Assembly: GCA_945860325.1 (NCBI GenBank)
Contig: CAMARL010000009.1
Span: 1-21,405 of the forward strand
DNA length: 21,405 nt
Origin: Spirosoma fluviale
Lineage (GTDB): Bacteria; Bacteroidota; Bacteroidia; Cytophagales; Spirosomataceae
Direction of reading: 5' to 3'
Under the pieces are notes generated by a model. It did no database searches. It was not told the DNA's origin and saw only the letters and a list, made by a program, of their open reading frames with translations. Below are positions 7,019 to 13,661 of this stretch, one piece after another. Each line of letters starts with the position of its first letter. The stretch's first letter is position 1. Both the position numbers and the translations under genes were made by a program.

Positions 7019-8167
7019 ATGTTTAAAAATAGGGCGTCCATTAGTTTATTATTTTTTCTTTGTGGAATTAATTTTGCGAGTTGGGCCACAAGAATTCCAG
7101 ATTTTAAAGAAAAATTACATTTAACTGATTCTGAATTAGGTACTATCTTGCTAGGCTTGCCTATAGGGTCACTCATATCATTGCCATTAGCCGGTTGGTT
7201 AATCACGAAATATGAGTCAAAGTGGATATGTTTAACAGCGATTGTTATGTACATATTTATAATGCCCATCTTAGGGTATTCACCTAATTCCTTTGGATTA
7301 TTTACTGCACTTTTTTTGTTTGGAATGGCTGGGGATATCTTAAATATTGCCATGAATACCCAAGTGGTCACTTTGGAAAAGAGTATGAATAAGGCCATTA
7401 TGTCAAGCTTTCATGCGCTGTTTTCTCTCGGATTAATGTTAGGAGCCTTTTGTGGCGGCATCATATTGAAATATAATGTTTCAAGTTTTAATCATTTATT
7501 AGTCATAGGAAGTCTAAATTTTTTATCGATCCCTTTCTTTTTGTCAAATTTATTACCTGATCATTTTAAAAAAAGTAACGATTCACTTGAAGGAAAAAAG
7601 AAATCATTTTTTGATTTAGGTCCTCATTTATTTACCTTATCATTTATTGCATTCTGCGGAATGCTATGTGAGGGAGCCATGGCCGATTGGATTACTTTAT
7701 ACTTTAAAGAATCGACCTTCATTACAACATTTCCAACTACCATTGGATTTACATCCTTTGCTTTATCAATGGTTATTGGCAGGTCACTGGGCGATTATAT
7801 AACCAAATTATTTTCGATAAAAAACATCTTAACCCTAAATGGTATATTAATTAGTCTAGGCCTACTCATTACATTAATGACCACTAACGAATATACCATG
7901 ATTATCGGATGTTTAATCGCAGGAATAGGCATATCGACCATAATACCCATCATATATTCTGAAGCTGGAAGATCAAAAAGTATTTCACCATCAGTAGCCA
8001 TCGCAAGCGTGTCTACTATAGCTTATGTTGGATTCCTTGTTGGGCCAGTATTTATCGGCTACTTATCAGATTACTGGGGTTTAAATAAAGCCTTATACTT
8101 ATTAGTCGTACTAGGAATATTGGCAAGCTTTTTGTCTAAATTCAAATTGACAGATCAAGAAAACTAG
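7019..8167 (+). CDS. MFS transporter, YbjJ-like
   Basis: A 382-residue membrane protein with about 12 hydrophobic segments, typical of the major facilitator superfamily. The N-terminal region (ATRIPDFKEKLHLTDSELG, then GLPIGSLISLPLAGWL) resembles the YbjJ-type branch, whose substrates are mostly unknown. A charged cytoplasmic loop near the middle (about 185-200, with DHFKKSNDS and GKKKS) separates the two six-helix halves. It starts 10 nt after the nucleotidase stop on the same strand, so the two may be co-transcribed; a nucleoside or sugar substrate would be a guess. It converges on the GNAT gene with 10 nt between the stops and no clear terminator hairpin. Membrane transporter assignment is firm; substrate is not assignable. 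Confidence 0.87.
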   Translation: MFKNRASISLLFFLCGINFASWATRIPDFKEKLHLTDSELGTILLGLPIGSLISLPLAGWLITKYESKWICLTAIVMYIFIMPILGYSPNSFGLFTALFLFGMAGDILNIAMNTQVVTLEKSMNKAIMSSFHALFSLGLMLGAFCGGIILKYNVSSFNHLLVIGSLNFLSIPFFLSNLLPDHFKKSNDSLEGKKKSFFDLGPHLFTLSFIAFCGMLCEGAMADWITLYFKESTFITTFPTTIGFTSFALSMVIGRSLGDYITKLFSIKNILTLNGILISLGLLITLMTTNEYTMIIGCLIAGIGISTIIPIIYSEAGRSKSISPSVAIASVSTIAYVGFLVGPVFIGYLSDYWGLNKALYLLVVLGILASFLSKFKLTDQEN

Positions 8168-8177
8168 ATTCTATTAT

Positions 8178-8630
8178 TTATAAATCGATGTGCACATTGA
8201 TCCATTCAGAGTCAAATCTAGCATCATACTTTTTATAAAAATCAATGGCAGGCGTATTCCAATCTAAAACTTGCCACATCAGACCTTTTGAATTGGTTGC
8301 TTTCGCTTCTTCAATAGTAGCCTCCATCAATAATTTTCCATATCCTTTAGACCTGAATTCACTCTTCACAAACAAATCTTCAAGATATAACCTTTTCCCC
8401 TTCCATGTGGAAAAGCGGAAATACCAAAGAGAGAAACCGACCAATTGATCATTTTCAAACAATAAAAAAGCATCAAAAAGAGGCTTATCTGAAAAACCAT
8501 TATTTTCATAATCCTCTATTGTGGCAGTAACTTCTTCAGGTGCACGTTCAAAAAGAGCTAATTCTTTAACCAAAGAAAAAATCAAAGGAATGTCAAAAGA
8601 TTCGGCTTTGCGCAAGGTTATTTTATCCAT
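8178..8630 (-). CDS. GNAT N-acetyltransferase, diamine acetyltransferase-like
   Basis: A 150-residue GNAT-fold acyltransferase that would use acetyl-CoA in the cytoplasm. Several blocks resemble the spermidine/spermine N1-acetyltransferase branch: ELALFERAPEEVT near residue 28, YLEDLFVKSEFRSKGYGKLL (about 82-101) with the acetyl-CoA pyrophosphate loop RSKGYG, and WQVLDWNTPAIDFYKKYDA near the C-terminus. This suggests a polyamine or thialysine-like amine substrate, but the branch is broad and specificity is uncertain. It overlaps the rluD stop by 8 nt on the same strand, so it is likely the distal gene of a two-gene operon. Confidence 0.9.
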   Translation of the reverse strand: MDKITLRKAESFDIPLIFSLVKELALFERAPEEVTATIEDYENNGFSDKPLFDAFLLFENDQLVGFSLWYFRFSTWKGKRLYLEDLFVKSEFRSKGYGKLLMEATIEEAKATNSKGLMWQVLDWNTPAIDFYKKYDARFDSEWINVHIDL

Positions 8631-9651
8631 TGGTTACATTTCTTAATTTAGTTAATAAGTCTTCCATATCGGCTGGAAATTTTCTTTCGAAATAAATCCA
8701 TTCTTTGGATGTTGGATGTTCAAAACCCAGTGAATAAGCATGTAAAGCTTGCCTAGGACATGTTTGGAACATATTCTCTACAAACGATTTAAAATTAGCC
8801 ATATGACTCATGTATCTTATTTTATCGCCTCCGTAGGAACTATCAGAAATTAATGGATGACCCATAGACAAGGCATGGGCACGAATTTGATGTGTACGAC
8901 CTGTTTCTAACTGAAATTTAAGCAGTGAACAAAAGCCAAAAGATTCTACAACTTCGTAATGCGAAATAGCTAATTTGCCTTCATCATAATCTTCTGGAAA
9001 TATGGCCATCACTTTCCGATCTTTAGGATTTCGCGCAATTTTACCTCTTAACGTTCCATTTGAAATTTTAGGTACACCCCAACAAATCGCATAATAGGTT
9101 CTTTGAATGGTATGATCGAAAAATTGTTTGGCAAGATAAGTCAAAGCAAATTCCGTTTTAGCCACGATAAGAATTCCTGAAGTGTCTTTATCAATACGAT
9201 GAACTAATCCTGGCCTAATTTCTTGTTTACCAGGAAGTTGTTGGCAATGATATAATAAGGCATTGACTAAAGTTCCAGACCAATTGCCATGCGCGGGATG
9301 TACGACCATACCTGCCGACTTATCCACGAGCAAAACATCTTCATCTTCATAAATAATGGTAATGGGGATATCTTCTGCATATAAATCTTTATCTCGAGGT
9401 GGCTGAGAAAAAGAAACAGAAATAGAATCAAGGGGTTTAACTCGGTAATTAGGTTTAATAATGCCTCCATTTACTTTAACGGATCCAGCATCTATACCTA
9501 GTTGAATTTTAGATCGACTAGAATTAGAAATTTTAAGTTGTAAATATTTATCTATTCTAAGTAATTGTTGACCTTTGTCCACAACAAAATTAAAATGCTC
9601 AAATAAGTCATCTTCGGATTCAACTGGATCTAATTCTTCGTCAATGGACAT
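8623..9651 (-). CDS. rluD: RluD-family 23S rRNA/tRNA pseudouridine synthase
   Basis: This enzyme isomerises specific uridines to pseudouridine; RluD proper acts on helix 69 of 23S rRNA. The 342-residue product has an N-terminal S4 RNA-binding domain (about 30-75, LRIDKYLQLKISNSSRSKIQ) and the catalytic PseudoU_synth_2 domain with the active-site Asp154 in HRIDKDTSGILIVAK, then GRTHQIRAH. The start at 9651 is chosen because it gives MSIDEELDP followed by the S4 domain; an ATG at 9693 would add 14 residues unlike the family. That start overlaps the start codon of the divergent PLP gene, a tight arrangement. It is the first gene of a minus-strand pair with the GNAT gene. RluD, RluC and RluA-type members are not always separable by sequence alone, so the symbol is probable. 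Confidence 0.92.
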   Translation of the reverse strand: MSIDEELDPVESEDDLFEHFNFVVDKGQQLLRIDKYLQLKISNSSRSKIQLGIDAGSVKVNGGIIKPNYRVKPLDSISVSFSQPPRDKDLYAEDIPITIIYEDEDVLLVDKSAGMVVHPAHGNWSGTLVNALLYHCQQLPGKQEIRPGLVHRIDKDTSGILIVAKTEFALTYLAKQFFDHTIQRTYYAICWGVPKISNGTLRGKIARNPKDRKVMAIFPEDYDEGKLAISHYEVVESFGFCSLLKFQLETGRTHQIRAHALSMGHPLISDSSYGGDKIRYMSHMANFKSFVENMFQTCPRQALHAYSLGFEHPTSKEWIYFERKFPADMEDLLTKLRNVTNG

Positions 9652-10519
9652 TTCTGAATTTACATTTAAACATTTACAACTACCATCTCCCATTCAGGAA
9701 ATATTTGAAGATGAATGGAAGGAAAAAAACATACACGTATTTGTGAAAAGAGACGACTTAATACATCCCATTATTTCTGGTAATAAATGGCGCAAATTAA
9801 AGGAATATATTGATTTTGCCCAAATAAATGCCTCTAATTCCATAATAAGTTTTGGAGGAGCCTATTCAAATCATTTATACGCTTTGGCATATGTTGGCAA
9901 TCAATTTAATATAAAAACAGCAGGAATTATAAGAGGAAACGAACTATCCATAAATAGCAATTCATATTTAAAGCAAATGTCAGAATGGGGAATGGATTTA
10001 CATTTTCTAAACAGGGAATCATACCGAAAAAAAATAATTCCTGAAGAAATAGAAACAGAAAATGTAATCGTTATACCGGAAGGAGGCTTTTCAAAAGTAG
10101 GCGTATTGGGCTTGGAAAGTTTAATTTCAGAATTAAAAAATCAAATTAATGCTGACTTCATTGTTACTGCGGTGGGAACTGGTACTACTGCCATAGGAAT
10201 TTGCAAATACGCTAAAATAAAAACCATTGGAATATTAACTTTAAATAATTTGACGGAAATTAAAAACAATAGTCAAGGATTTGACTTAGAAAACTTGTTA
10301 GAAATTAACTCAAATTACATCTTTGGTAAGTATGCCAAAGACTCTAAAACATTAAATGATTTTTGTGAAAATTTTTACAAAAAACACAACATCTTAATCG
10401 AACCTACTTACACGGGAAGAATGTTTTACGGGCTATATGATTTAATCAGAAGCAATTACTTTCCCAGTAATTCGAAATTAATTGCTTTACACAGTGGTGG
10501 AATAAAATTAACCCACTGA
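9644..10519 (+). CDS. ACC deaminase/D-cysteine desulfhydrase family PLP enzyme
   Basis: A fold type II pyridoxal-phosphate enzyme of 291 residues. SGNKWRKLKEY holds the Schiff-base lysine (Lys48), SFGGAYSNHLYA (about 69-80) supplies the Ser-Asn-His that contacts the substrate carboxylate, and AVGTGTTAIGI is the phosphate-binding loop. Family members deaminate 1-aminocyclopropane-1-carboxylate or desulfhydrate D-cysteine to pyruvate, ammonia and sulfide; Bacteroidota members of this size are mostly untested. The ATG at 9644 is chosen because an upstream in-frame ATG at 9575 would give a serine-rich extension that lies wholly inside rluD. Its start codon lies inside the first codons of the opposing rluD, and its last 12 nt overlap the end of sufB. 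A link of its sulfide chemistry to SufB is possible but unsupported. Confidence 0.9.
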   Translation: MDISEFTFKHLQLPSPIQEIFEDEWKEKNIHVFVKRDDLIHPIISGNKWRKLKEYIDFAQINASNSIISFGGAYSNHLYALAYVGNQFNIKTAGIIRGNELSINSNSYLKQMSEWGMDLHFLNRESYRKKIIPEEIETENVIVIPEGGFSKVGVLGLESLISELKNQINADFIVTAVGTGTTAIGICKYAKIKTIGILTLNNLTEIKNNSQGFDLENLLEINSNYIFGKYAKDSKTLNDFCENFYKKHNILIEPTYTGRMFYGLYDLIRSNYFPSNSKLIALHSGGIKLTH

Positions 10520-11956
10520 ACCTTCTAATGATATAGCCAATAATTTCTGCGCTTCTACGGCAAATTCCATGGGAAGTTGATTTAAAACTTCTTTAGCGTA
10601 GCCATTGACAATTAAAGCGATTGCCGTCTCGGAAGACAAACCTCGTTGATTACAATAAAAGATTTGATCTTCACCTATTTTAGAGGTAGTTGCTTCATGT
10701 TCCACTGAAGCCGTTGGATTTTTAACTTCAAGGTAAGGGAACGTATGAGCCCCACACTTATCTCCTAATAGCAAGGAATCGCATTGACTAAAGTTTTTGG
10801 CATTATCGGCTCTTTTAGAAACTTGAACTAATCCACGATATGAATTTTGAGAAAAACCTGCTGAAATTCCTTTGGATACAATTCTAGATTTTGAATTTTT
10901 ACCCAAATGAATCATTTTGGTACCCGTATCAGCTTGTTGGTAATTATTAGTCACGGCAACAGAATAAAACTCGCCAATGGAATAATCACCCTTTAAAACT
11001 ACAGAAGGATATTTCCAAGTAACGGCAGAACCTGTTTCCACTTGAGTCCAAGATAATTTAGAATGAGCACCATCACAAATTCCTCTCTTGGTCACAAAAT
11101 TATAAATTCCTCCTTTTCCTTCTTTATCTCCTGGATACCAATTTTGAACGGTTGAATATTTAACTTCAGCACCGGAATGAACAAAAATTTCCACGACTGC
11201 AGCATGCAATTGATTTTCATCACGCATAGGAGCTGTACATCCCTCCAAATAACTTACATAGGATTCATCTTCAGCGACAATTAAAGTTCTTTCGAACTGT
11301 CCAGTACCTGAAGCATTTATTCTAAAATAAGTGGATAATTCCATTGGACAACGAACTCCTTTGGGAATAAAGCAAAAAGATCCGTCAGAAAATACTGCAG
11401 AATTTAATGCGGCAAAATAATTATCTTTTACTGGTACAACACTTCCTAAGTACTTTTTAATTAATTCTGGATGCTCTTTAACAGCTTCGGAAATGGAACA
11501 AAAAATAACTCCTTTTTCAGATAATGTTTCTTTAAACGTTGTGGCTACAGAAACGGAATCAATTACAGCATCTACCGCTACATTGGATAATCTTTTTTGT
11601 TCATCCAAACTAATACCTAATTTCTCAAAAGTCCTTCTAAGTTCAGGATCTATTTCATCCAAGGAATTCAACTGCTTTTTTTGAACAGGAGCTGAATAAT
11701 ATTTTAAAGATTGATAGTCCGTTGGCTTATATTTTACATTAGCCCAAGTGGGTTCATCTAATGTTTTCCAATGCCTAAAAGCGGCTAAACGCCAATTTAA
11801 AAGCCAATCGGGTTCATTTTTTTTCTCAGATATAAAATGAATCGTAGATTCATCCAAACCTACGGGAGCTTCATCTGTCTCAAAAAATGATTCGAAACCA
11901 TATTTATAATCTGAGCTAGTAACTTCTTGTAATATATCGTCTACTTTGTCTGCCAT
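10508..11956 (-). CDS. sufB: Fe-S cluster assembly scaffold SufB
   Basis: SufB is the scaffold subunit of the SufBC2D complex that builds Fe-S clusters in the cytoplasm. The 482-residue product has the family blocks: PKGVRCPMELSTYFRIN (about 198-214), EGCTAPMRDENQLHAAVVE (about 238-256), QNWYPGDKEGKGG-like sequence near 271, and the C-terminal KCGAHTFPYLE (Cys401) with VEHEATTSKIGEDQ (about 418-431). These match SufB rather than its paralogue SufD. The usual partners sufC, sufD and sufS do not follow: the 3' end runs directly into the convergent PLP gene, and upstream is an Lrp regulator. So the complex must be completed from another locus. Start at 11956 gives MADKVDDILQEVTSSDYKYGF, typical of the family. 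Confidence 0.97.
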   Translation of the reverse strand: MADKVDDILQEVTSSDYKYGFESFFETDEAPVGLDESTIHFISEKKNEPDWLLNWRLAAFRHWKTLDEPTWANVKYKPTDYQSLKYYSAPVQKKQLNSLDEIDPELRRTFEKLGISLDEQKRLSNVAVDAVIDSVSVATTFKETLSEKGVIFCSISEAVKEHPELIKKYLGSVVPVKDNYFAALNSAVFSDGSFCFIPKGVRCPMELSTYFRINASGTGQFERTLIVAEDESYVSYLEGCTAPMRDENQLHAAVVEIFVHSGAEVKYSTVQNWYPGDKEGKGGIYNFVTKRGICDGAHSKLSWTQVETGSAVTWKYPSVVLKGDYSIGEFYSVAVTNNYQQADTGTKMIHLGKNSKSRIVSKGISAGFSQNSYRGLVQVSKRADNAKNFSQCDSLLLGDKCGAHTFPYLEVKNPTASVEHEATTSKIGEDQIFYCNQRGLSSETAIALIVNGYAKEVLNQLPMEFAVEAQKLLAISLEGSVG

Positions 11957-11981
11957 AATAATTCAATACGTATTATAAGTT

Positions 11982-11989
11982 CAAAATTA
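11982..11989 (-). promoter_or_regulatory. candidate -7 element for sufB
   Basis: On the minus strand TAATTTTG (plus CAAAATTA) is an exact TAnnTTTG match, 25 nt upstream of the sufB ATG. A -33 TTTG at the proper distance is not seen. A 10-bp palindrome AATACGTATT (11965-11974) lies between it and the start, near the expected transcript start, and could be a regulator site. Confidence 0.38.
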
Positions 11990-12040
11990 CAAAATGAAAA
12001 TTAAAGATTAAGCCTATTGTTTAGAATGGATATAAATAAA

Positions 12041-12505
12041 CTAAAATAATGGTGTATTTCTGATCAAACTTTCTTCTAAAGAAATAAATGTTTCAGTCCT
12101 TTGAATACCGTTAACTTTTTGAATTTTATCATGTAAAACTTCTCTTAAATGCTGAGTATCTCGACATATAATTTTAACAAAAATCGAATAAATACCTGTT
12201 GTATAGTGAATATTAACTACTTCAGGTATTTCTTCCAGCTCTTTAGCTACATCAGCATACAAACTACTTTTATCTAAATAAATCCCTAGAAATGCACAAA
12301 TATCCCAACCAATCTTTGAATAATCAATTAATAATTGAGAACCTTTAACGATACCTAAAGCTTGCATCTTTTTCATGCGAACATGTACAGTACCGCCTGA
12401 TACCGCTAATCGATTACCTATTTCGGTAAAAGGCAAATTAGCATCTGAGACTAAAATCTCTAATATTTTATAATCAAGTGGGTCTAGGTCTTGCTTGCGA
12501 TCCAT
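12041..12505 (-). CDS. Lrp/AsnC-family transcriptional regulator
   Basis: A 154-residue feast/famine regulator. The N-terminal AsnC-type HTH covers about 7-60 (LDPLDYKILEILVSDANLPFT, then SGGTVHVRMKKMQALGIVKG). The C-terminal RAM effector-binding domain covers about 70-150, with the usual alternating strands around VVNIHYTTGIYSIFVKIIC. Family members bind amino acids and act as dimers or octamers on DNA. The effector cannot be told from sequence. It lies upstream of sufB on the same strand with an 84-nt gap that appears to hold a separate sufB promoter, so the two need not be one operon. Upstream, TAATTTTA on the minus strand (12514-12521) with TTTG at 12547-12550, 25 nt away, is a weak promoter candidate back-to-back with the RNA gene promoter. 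Confidence 0.93.
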   Translation of the reverse strand: MDRKQDLDPLDYKILEILVSDANLPFTEIGNRLAVSGGTVHVRMKKMQALGIVKGSQLLIDYSKIGWDICAFLGIYLDKSSLYADVAKELEEIPEVVNIHYTTGIYSIFVKIICRDTQHLREVLHDKIQKVNGIQRTETFISLEESLIRNTPLF

Positions 12506-12574
12506 GAATAAATTAAAATTATATAGTGTGTTTGTTAAAATATTTTCAAAAAAAAGACAATTTTATTAAAAAAT

Positions 12575-12605
12575 TTTGAATTTATACTTTACAACGTTAT
12601 ATTTG
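12575..12605 (+). promoter_or_regulatory. consensus promoter of the tRNA-like RNA gene
   Basis: TTTG at 12575-12578, a 19-nt spacer, then TATATTTG at 12598-12605. Both boxes match the Bacteroidota primary sigma consensus TTTG/TAnnTTTG exactly. A transcript would start near 12612, about 28 nt before the RNA body. Confidence 0.72.
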
Positions 12606-12639
12606 TAAATATAATAATTACAAAGGTAGTTATTTTTAT

Positions 12640-12785
12640 TGTAGGGTGATGAAATTGGCAGACGTGCCCTCCTGTCTCGGGGGTGGTGATTATGGGATAA
12701 ACGCGGCGTAACGGGTTGACCACTAAGTTAGTTCTGTGTCGTGGCTAACCACATCTTGGAGGTTCGAATCCTTCTCCTACAGCCA
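12640..12785 (+). tRNA. tRNA-like RNA, GUC anticodon loop, 74-nt variable region
   Basis: The ends form a full tRNA frame. The acceptor stem is TGTAGGG (12640-12646) with TCCTACA (12775-12781), followed by discriminator G and an encoded CCA (12783-12785). The D-arm (12649-12665) pairs ATG with CGT around a Leu/Ser-type loop containing AAATTGGCAGA with the conserved GG. The anticodon arm pairs CCCTC (12667-12671) with GGGGG (12679-12683) around CTGTCTC, giving GUC at 12674-12676, with U at position 37 where a purine is expected. The T-arm is GGAGG-TTCGAAT-CCTTC (12758-12774). The variable region, 12684-12757, is 74 nt, far beyond the usual class II arm, and can fold as a 10-position hairpin (12714-12723 with 12741-12750, one G-U and one A-C) or as two shorter hairpins. 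Flanked by its own promoter and terminator. Whether it decodes Asp, is charged by another synthetase or acts outside translation cannot be told. Confidence 0.7.
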
Positions 12786-12818
12786 TAAGTTTTTAGTTTG
12801 TTGATGAAGTGTAATGTT

Positions 12819-12849
12819 AAAAGCAATCCTATTTTAGGATTGCTTTTTT
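12819..12849 (+). terminator. intrinsic terminator of the tRNA-like RNA gene
   Basis: AAAAGCAATCCTA (12819-12831) pairs perfectly with TAGGATTGCTTTT (12835-12847) over a TTT loop, and the right arm merges into a T-tract to 12849. It lies 34 nt after the encoded CCA, so the primary transcript would carry a short 3' trailer. Confidence 0.88.
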
Positions 12850-12874
12850 ATTAAGATAAAAGTCTATAAATTTG
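12840..12874 (+). promoter_or_regulatory. candidate promoter for the peroxiredoxin gene
   Basis: TAAATTTG at 12867-12874 is an exact -7 match. The nearest -33-like TTG (12840-12842) is 24 nt upstream and sits inside the right arm of the preceding terminator, slightly beyond the preferred spacing. The start codon is 36 nt downstream. Confidence 0.42.
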
Positions 12875-12909
12875 GTAGAGAAAAATACAACCATTAAAAC
12901 AAAATCAAC

Positions 12910-13545
12910 ATGAGCTTACGTTTAGGTGACATCGCCCCCGATTTCAAAGCAGAATCTACCTTAGGGCACATATCCTTCCATGAATGGATTGGAGATTCAT
13001 GGGCATTATTCTTTAGTCATCCTGCTGATTTTACTCCAGTATGCACGACTGAATTAGGAAAAACAGCTTTGCTGAATGGTGAATTCACAAAAAGAGGAGT
13101 AAAAGCCATTGCTATTTCAGTTGATTCCTTGGAATCGCATAATAAATGGGTCCCAGACATTGAAGAAGTCAATTCAGTCAACATGAATTTTCCAATTATT
13201 GCCGATCCTGAAAAAACAGTAGCATTGCTTTACGATATGATTCACCCAAATGCATCTGAAAAAGCGACGGTAAGATCTGTATTTATCATAGGACCAGATA
13301 AAAAAATCAAATTAACATTAACATATCCCGCTTCTACAGGAAGAAATTTCACAGAAATATTACGTGTGATTGACTCATTGCAATTAACGGCTAATTACCA
13401 AGTGGCAACGCCGGCAGATTGGGTCCATGGAGAAGATGTTATTATTATCCCTGCTGTATCAGATGTCGATGCAGTGGCAAAATTTCCAAAGGGATTTACC
13501 AGTGTTAAACCATATTTGAGAAAAACACCTCAACCGAACTTGTAA
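12910..13545 (+). CDS. 1-Cys peroxiredoxin (Prx6 family)
   Basis: A thiol peroxidase that reduces hydrogen peroxide and organic hydroperoxides in the cytoplasm. The 211-residue product has the peroxidatic Cys45 in HPADFTPVCTTE, the conserved Arg in the segment KATVRSVFIIGPD, and the long C-terminal extension (HGEDVIIIPAVSDVDA, then FPKGFTSVKPYLR) that marks the Prx6 branch. No second resolving cysteine is present in the sequence, in line with the 1-Cys type. It stands alone between two terminators, with its own promoter candidate. No OxyR-type site was recognised. Confidence 0.95.
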   Translation: MSLRLGDIAPDFKAESTLGHISFHEWIGDSWALFFSHPADFTPVCTTELGKTALLNGEFTKRGVKAIAISVDSLESHNKWVPDIEEVNSVNMNFPIIADPEKTVALLYDMIHPNASEKATVRSVFIIGPDKKIKLTLTYPASTGRNFTEILRVIDSLQLTANYQVATPADWVHGEDVIIIPAVSDVDAVAKFPKGFTSVKPYLRKTPQPNL

Positions 13546-13566
13546 ACTTGTAATATTCTAATTTTT

Positions 13567-13606
13567 AAAAGGGGAATTTGGCCATAATGTCATTCTCCTT
13601 TTTTTT
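13567..13606 (+). terminator. intrinsic terminator of the peroxiredoxin gene
   Basis: AAAAGGGGAAT (13567-13577) pairs with ATTCTCCTTTT (13592-13602), 11 bp with one G-U, over a 14-nt loop, followed by T residues to 13606. Confidence 0.82.
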
Positions 13607-13637
13607 GTCCTCAATCCATTAAAATTTCTTAATTTTA
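13604..13637 (+). promoter_or_regulatory. candidate promoter for pgi
   Basis: TTTG at 13604-13607, which is the end of the upstream terminator T-tract, is followed after 22 nt by TAATTTTA (13630-13637), a one-mismatch -7 box. The pgi ATG is 24 nt further on. Confidence 0.35.
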
Positions 13638-13661
13638 CCAGGTAAAAACAATCATTTTATT

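Noticed and set aside
7003..7398. Minus-strand frame of 131 codons opposite the MFS gene
   Set aside because: Lies wholly inside a well-supported membrane-protein gene on the other strand; no recognisable motif or start context.
9575..9643. Serine-rich N-terminal extension of the PLP enzyme
   Set aside because: It is the antisense shadow of the rluD acidic N-terminus; the family starts near the 9644 ATG.
9652..9693. 14-residue extension of RluD
   Set aside because: Cysteine-containing stretch unlike the family, lying within the PLP coding sequence; the ATG at 9651 fits better.
12640..12785. Group I intron in a tRNA-Leu gene
   Set aside because: The extra 74 nt lie after a complete anticodon stem, not inside the anticodon loop, are far shorter than known introns of this type, and show no P/Q/R/S core sequences.
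12640..12785. tmRNA (ssrA)
   Set aside because: Far too short; no alanine-type acceptor with G3-U70, no tag reading frame and no pseudoknot series; it has a normal anticodon arm.
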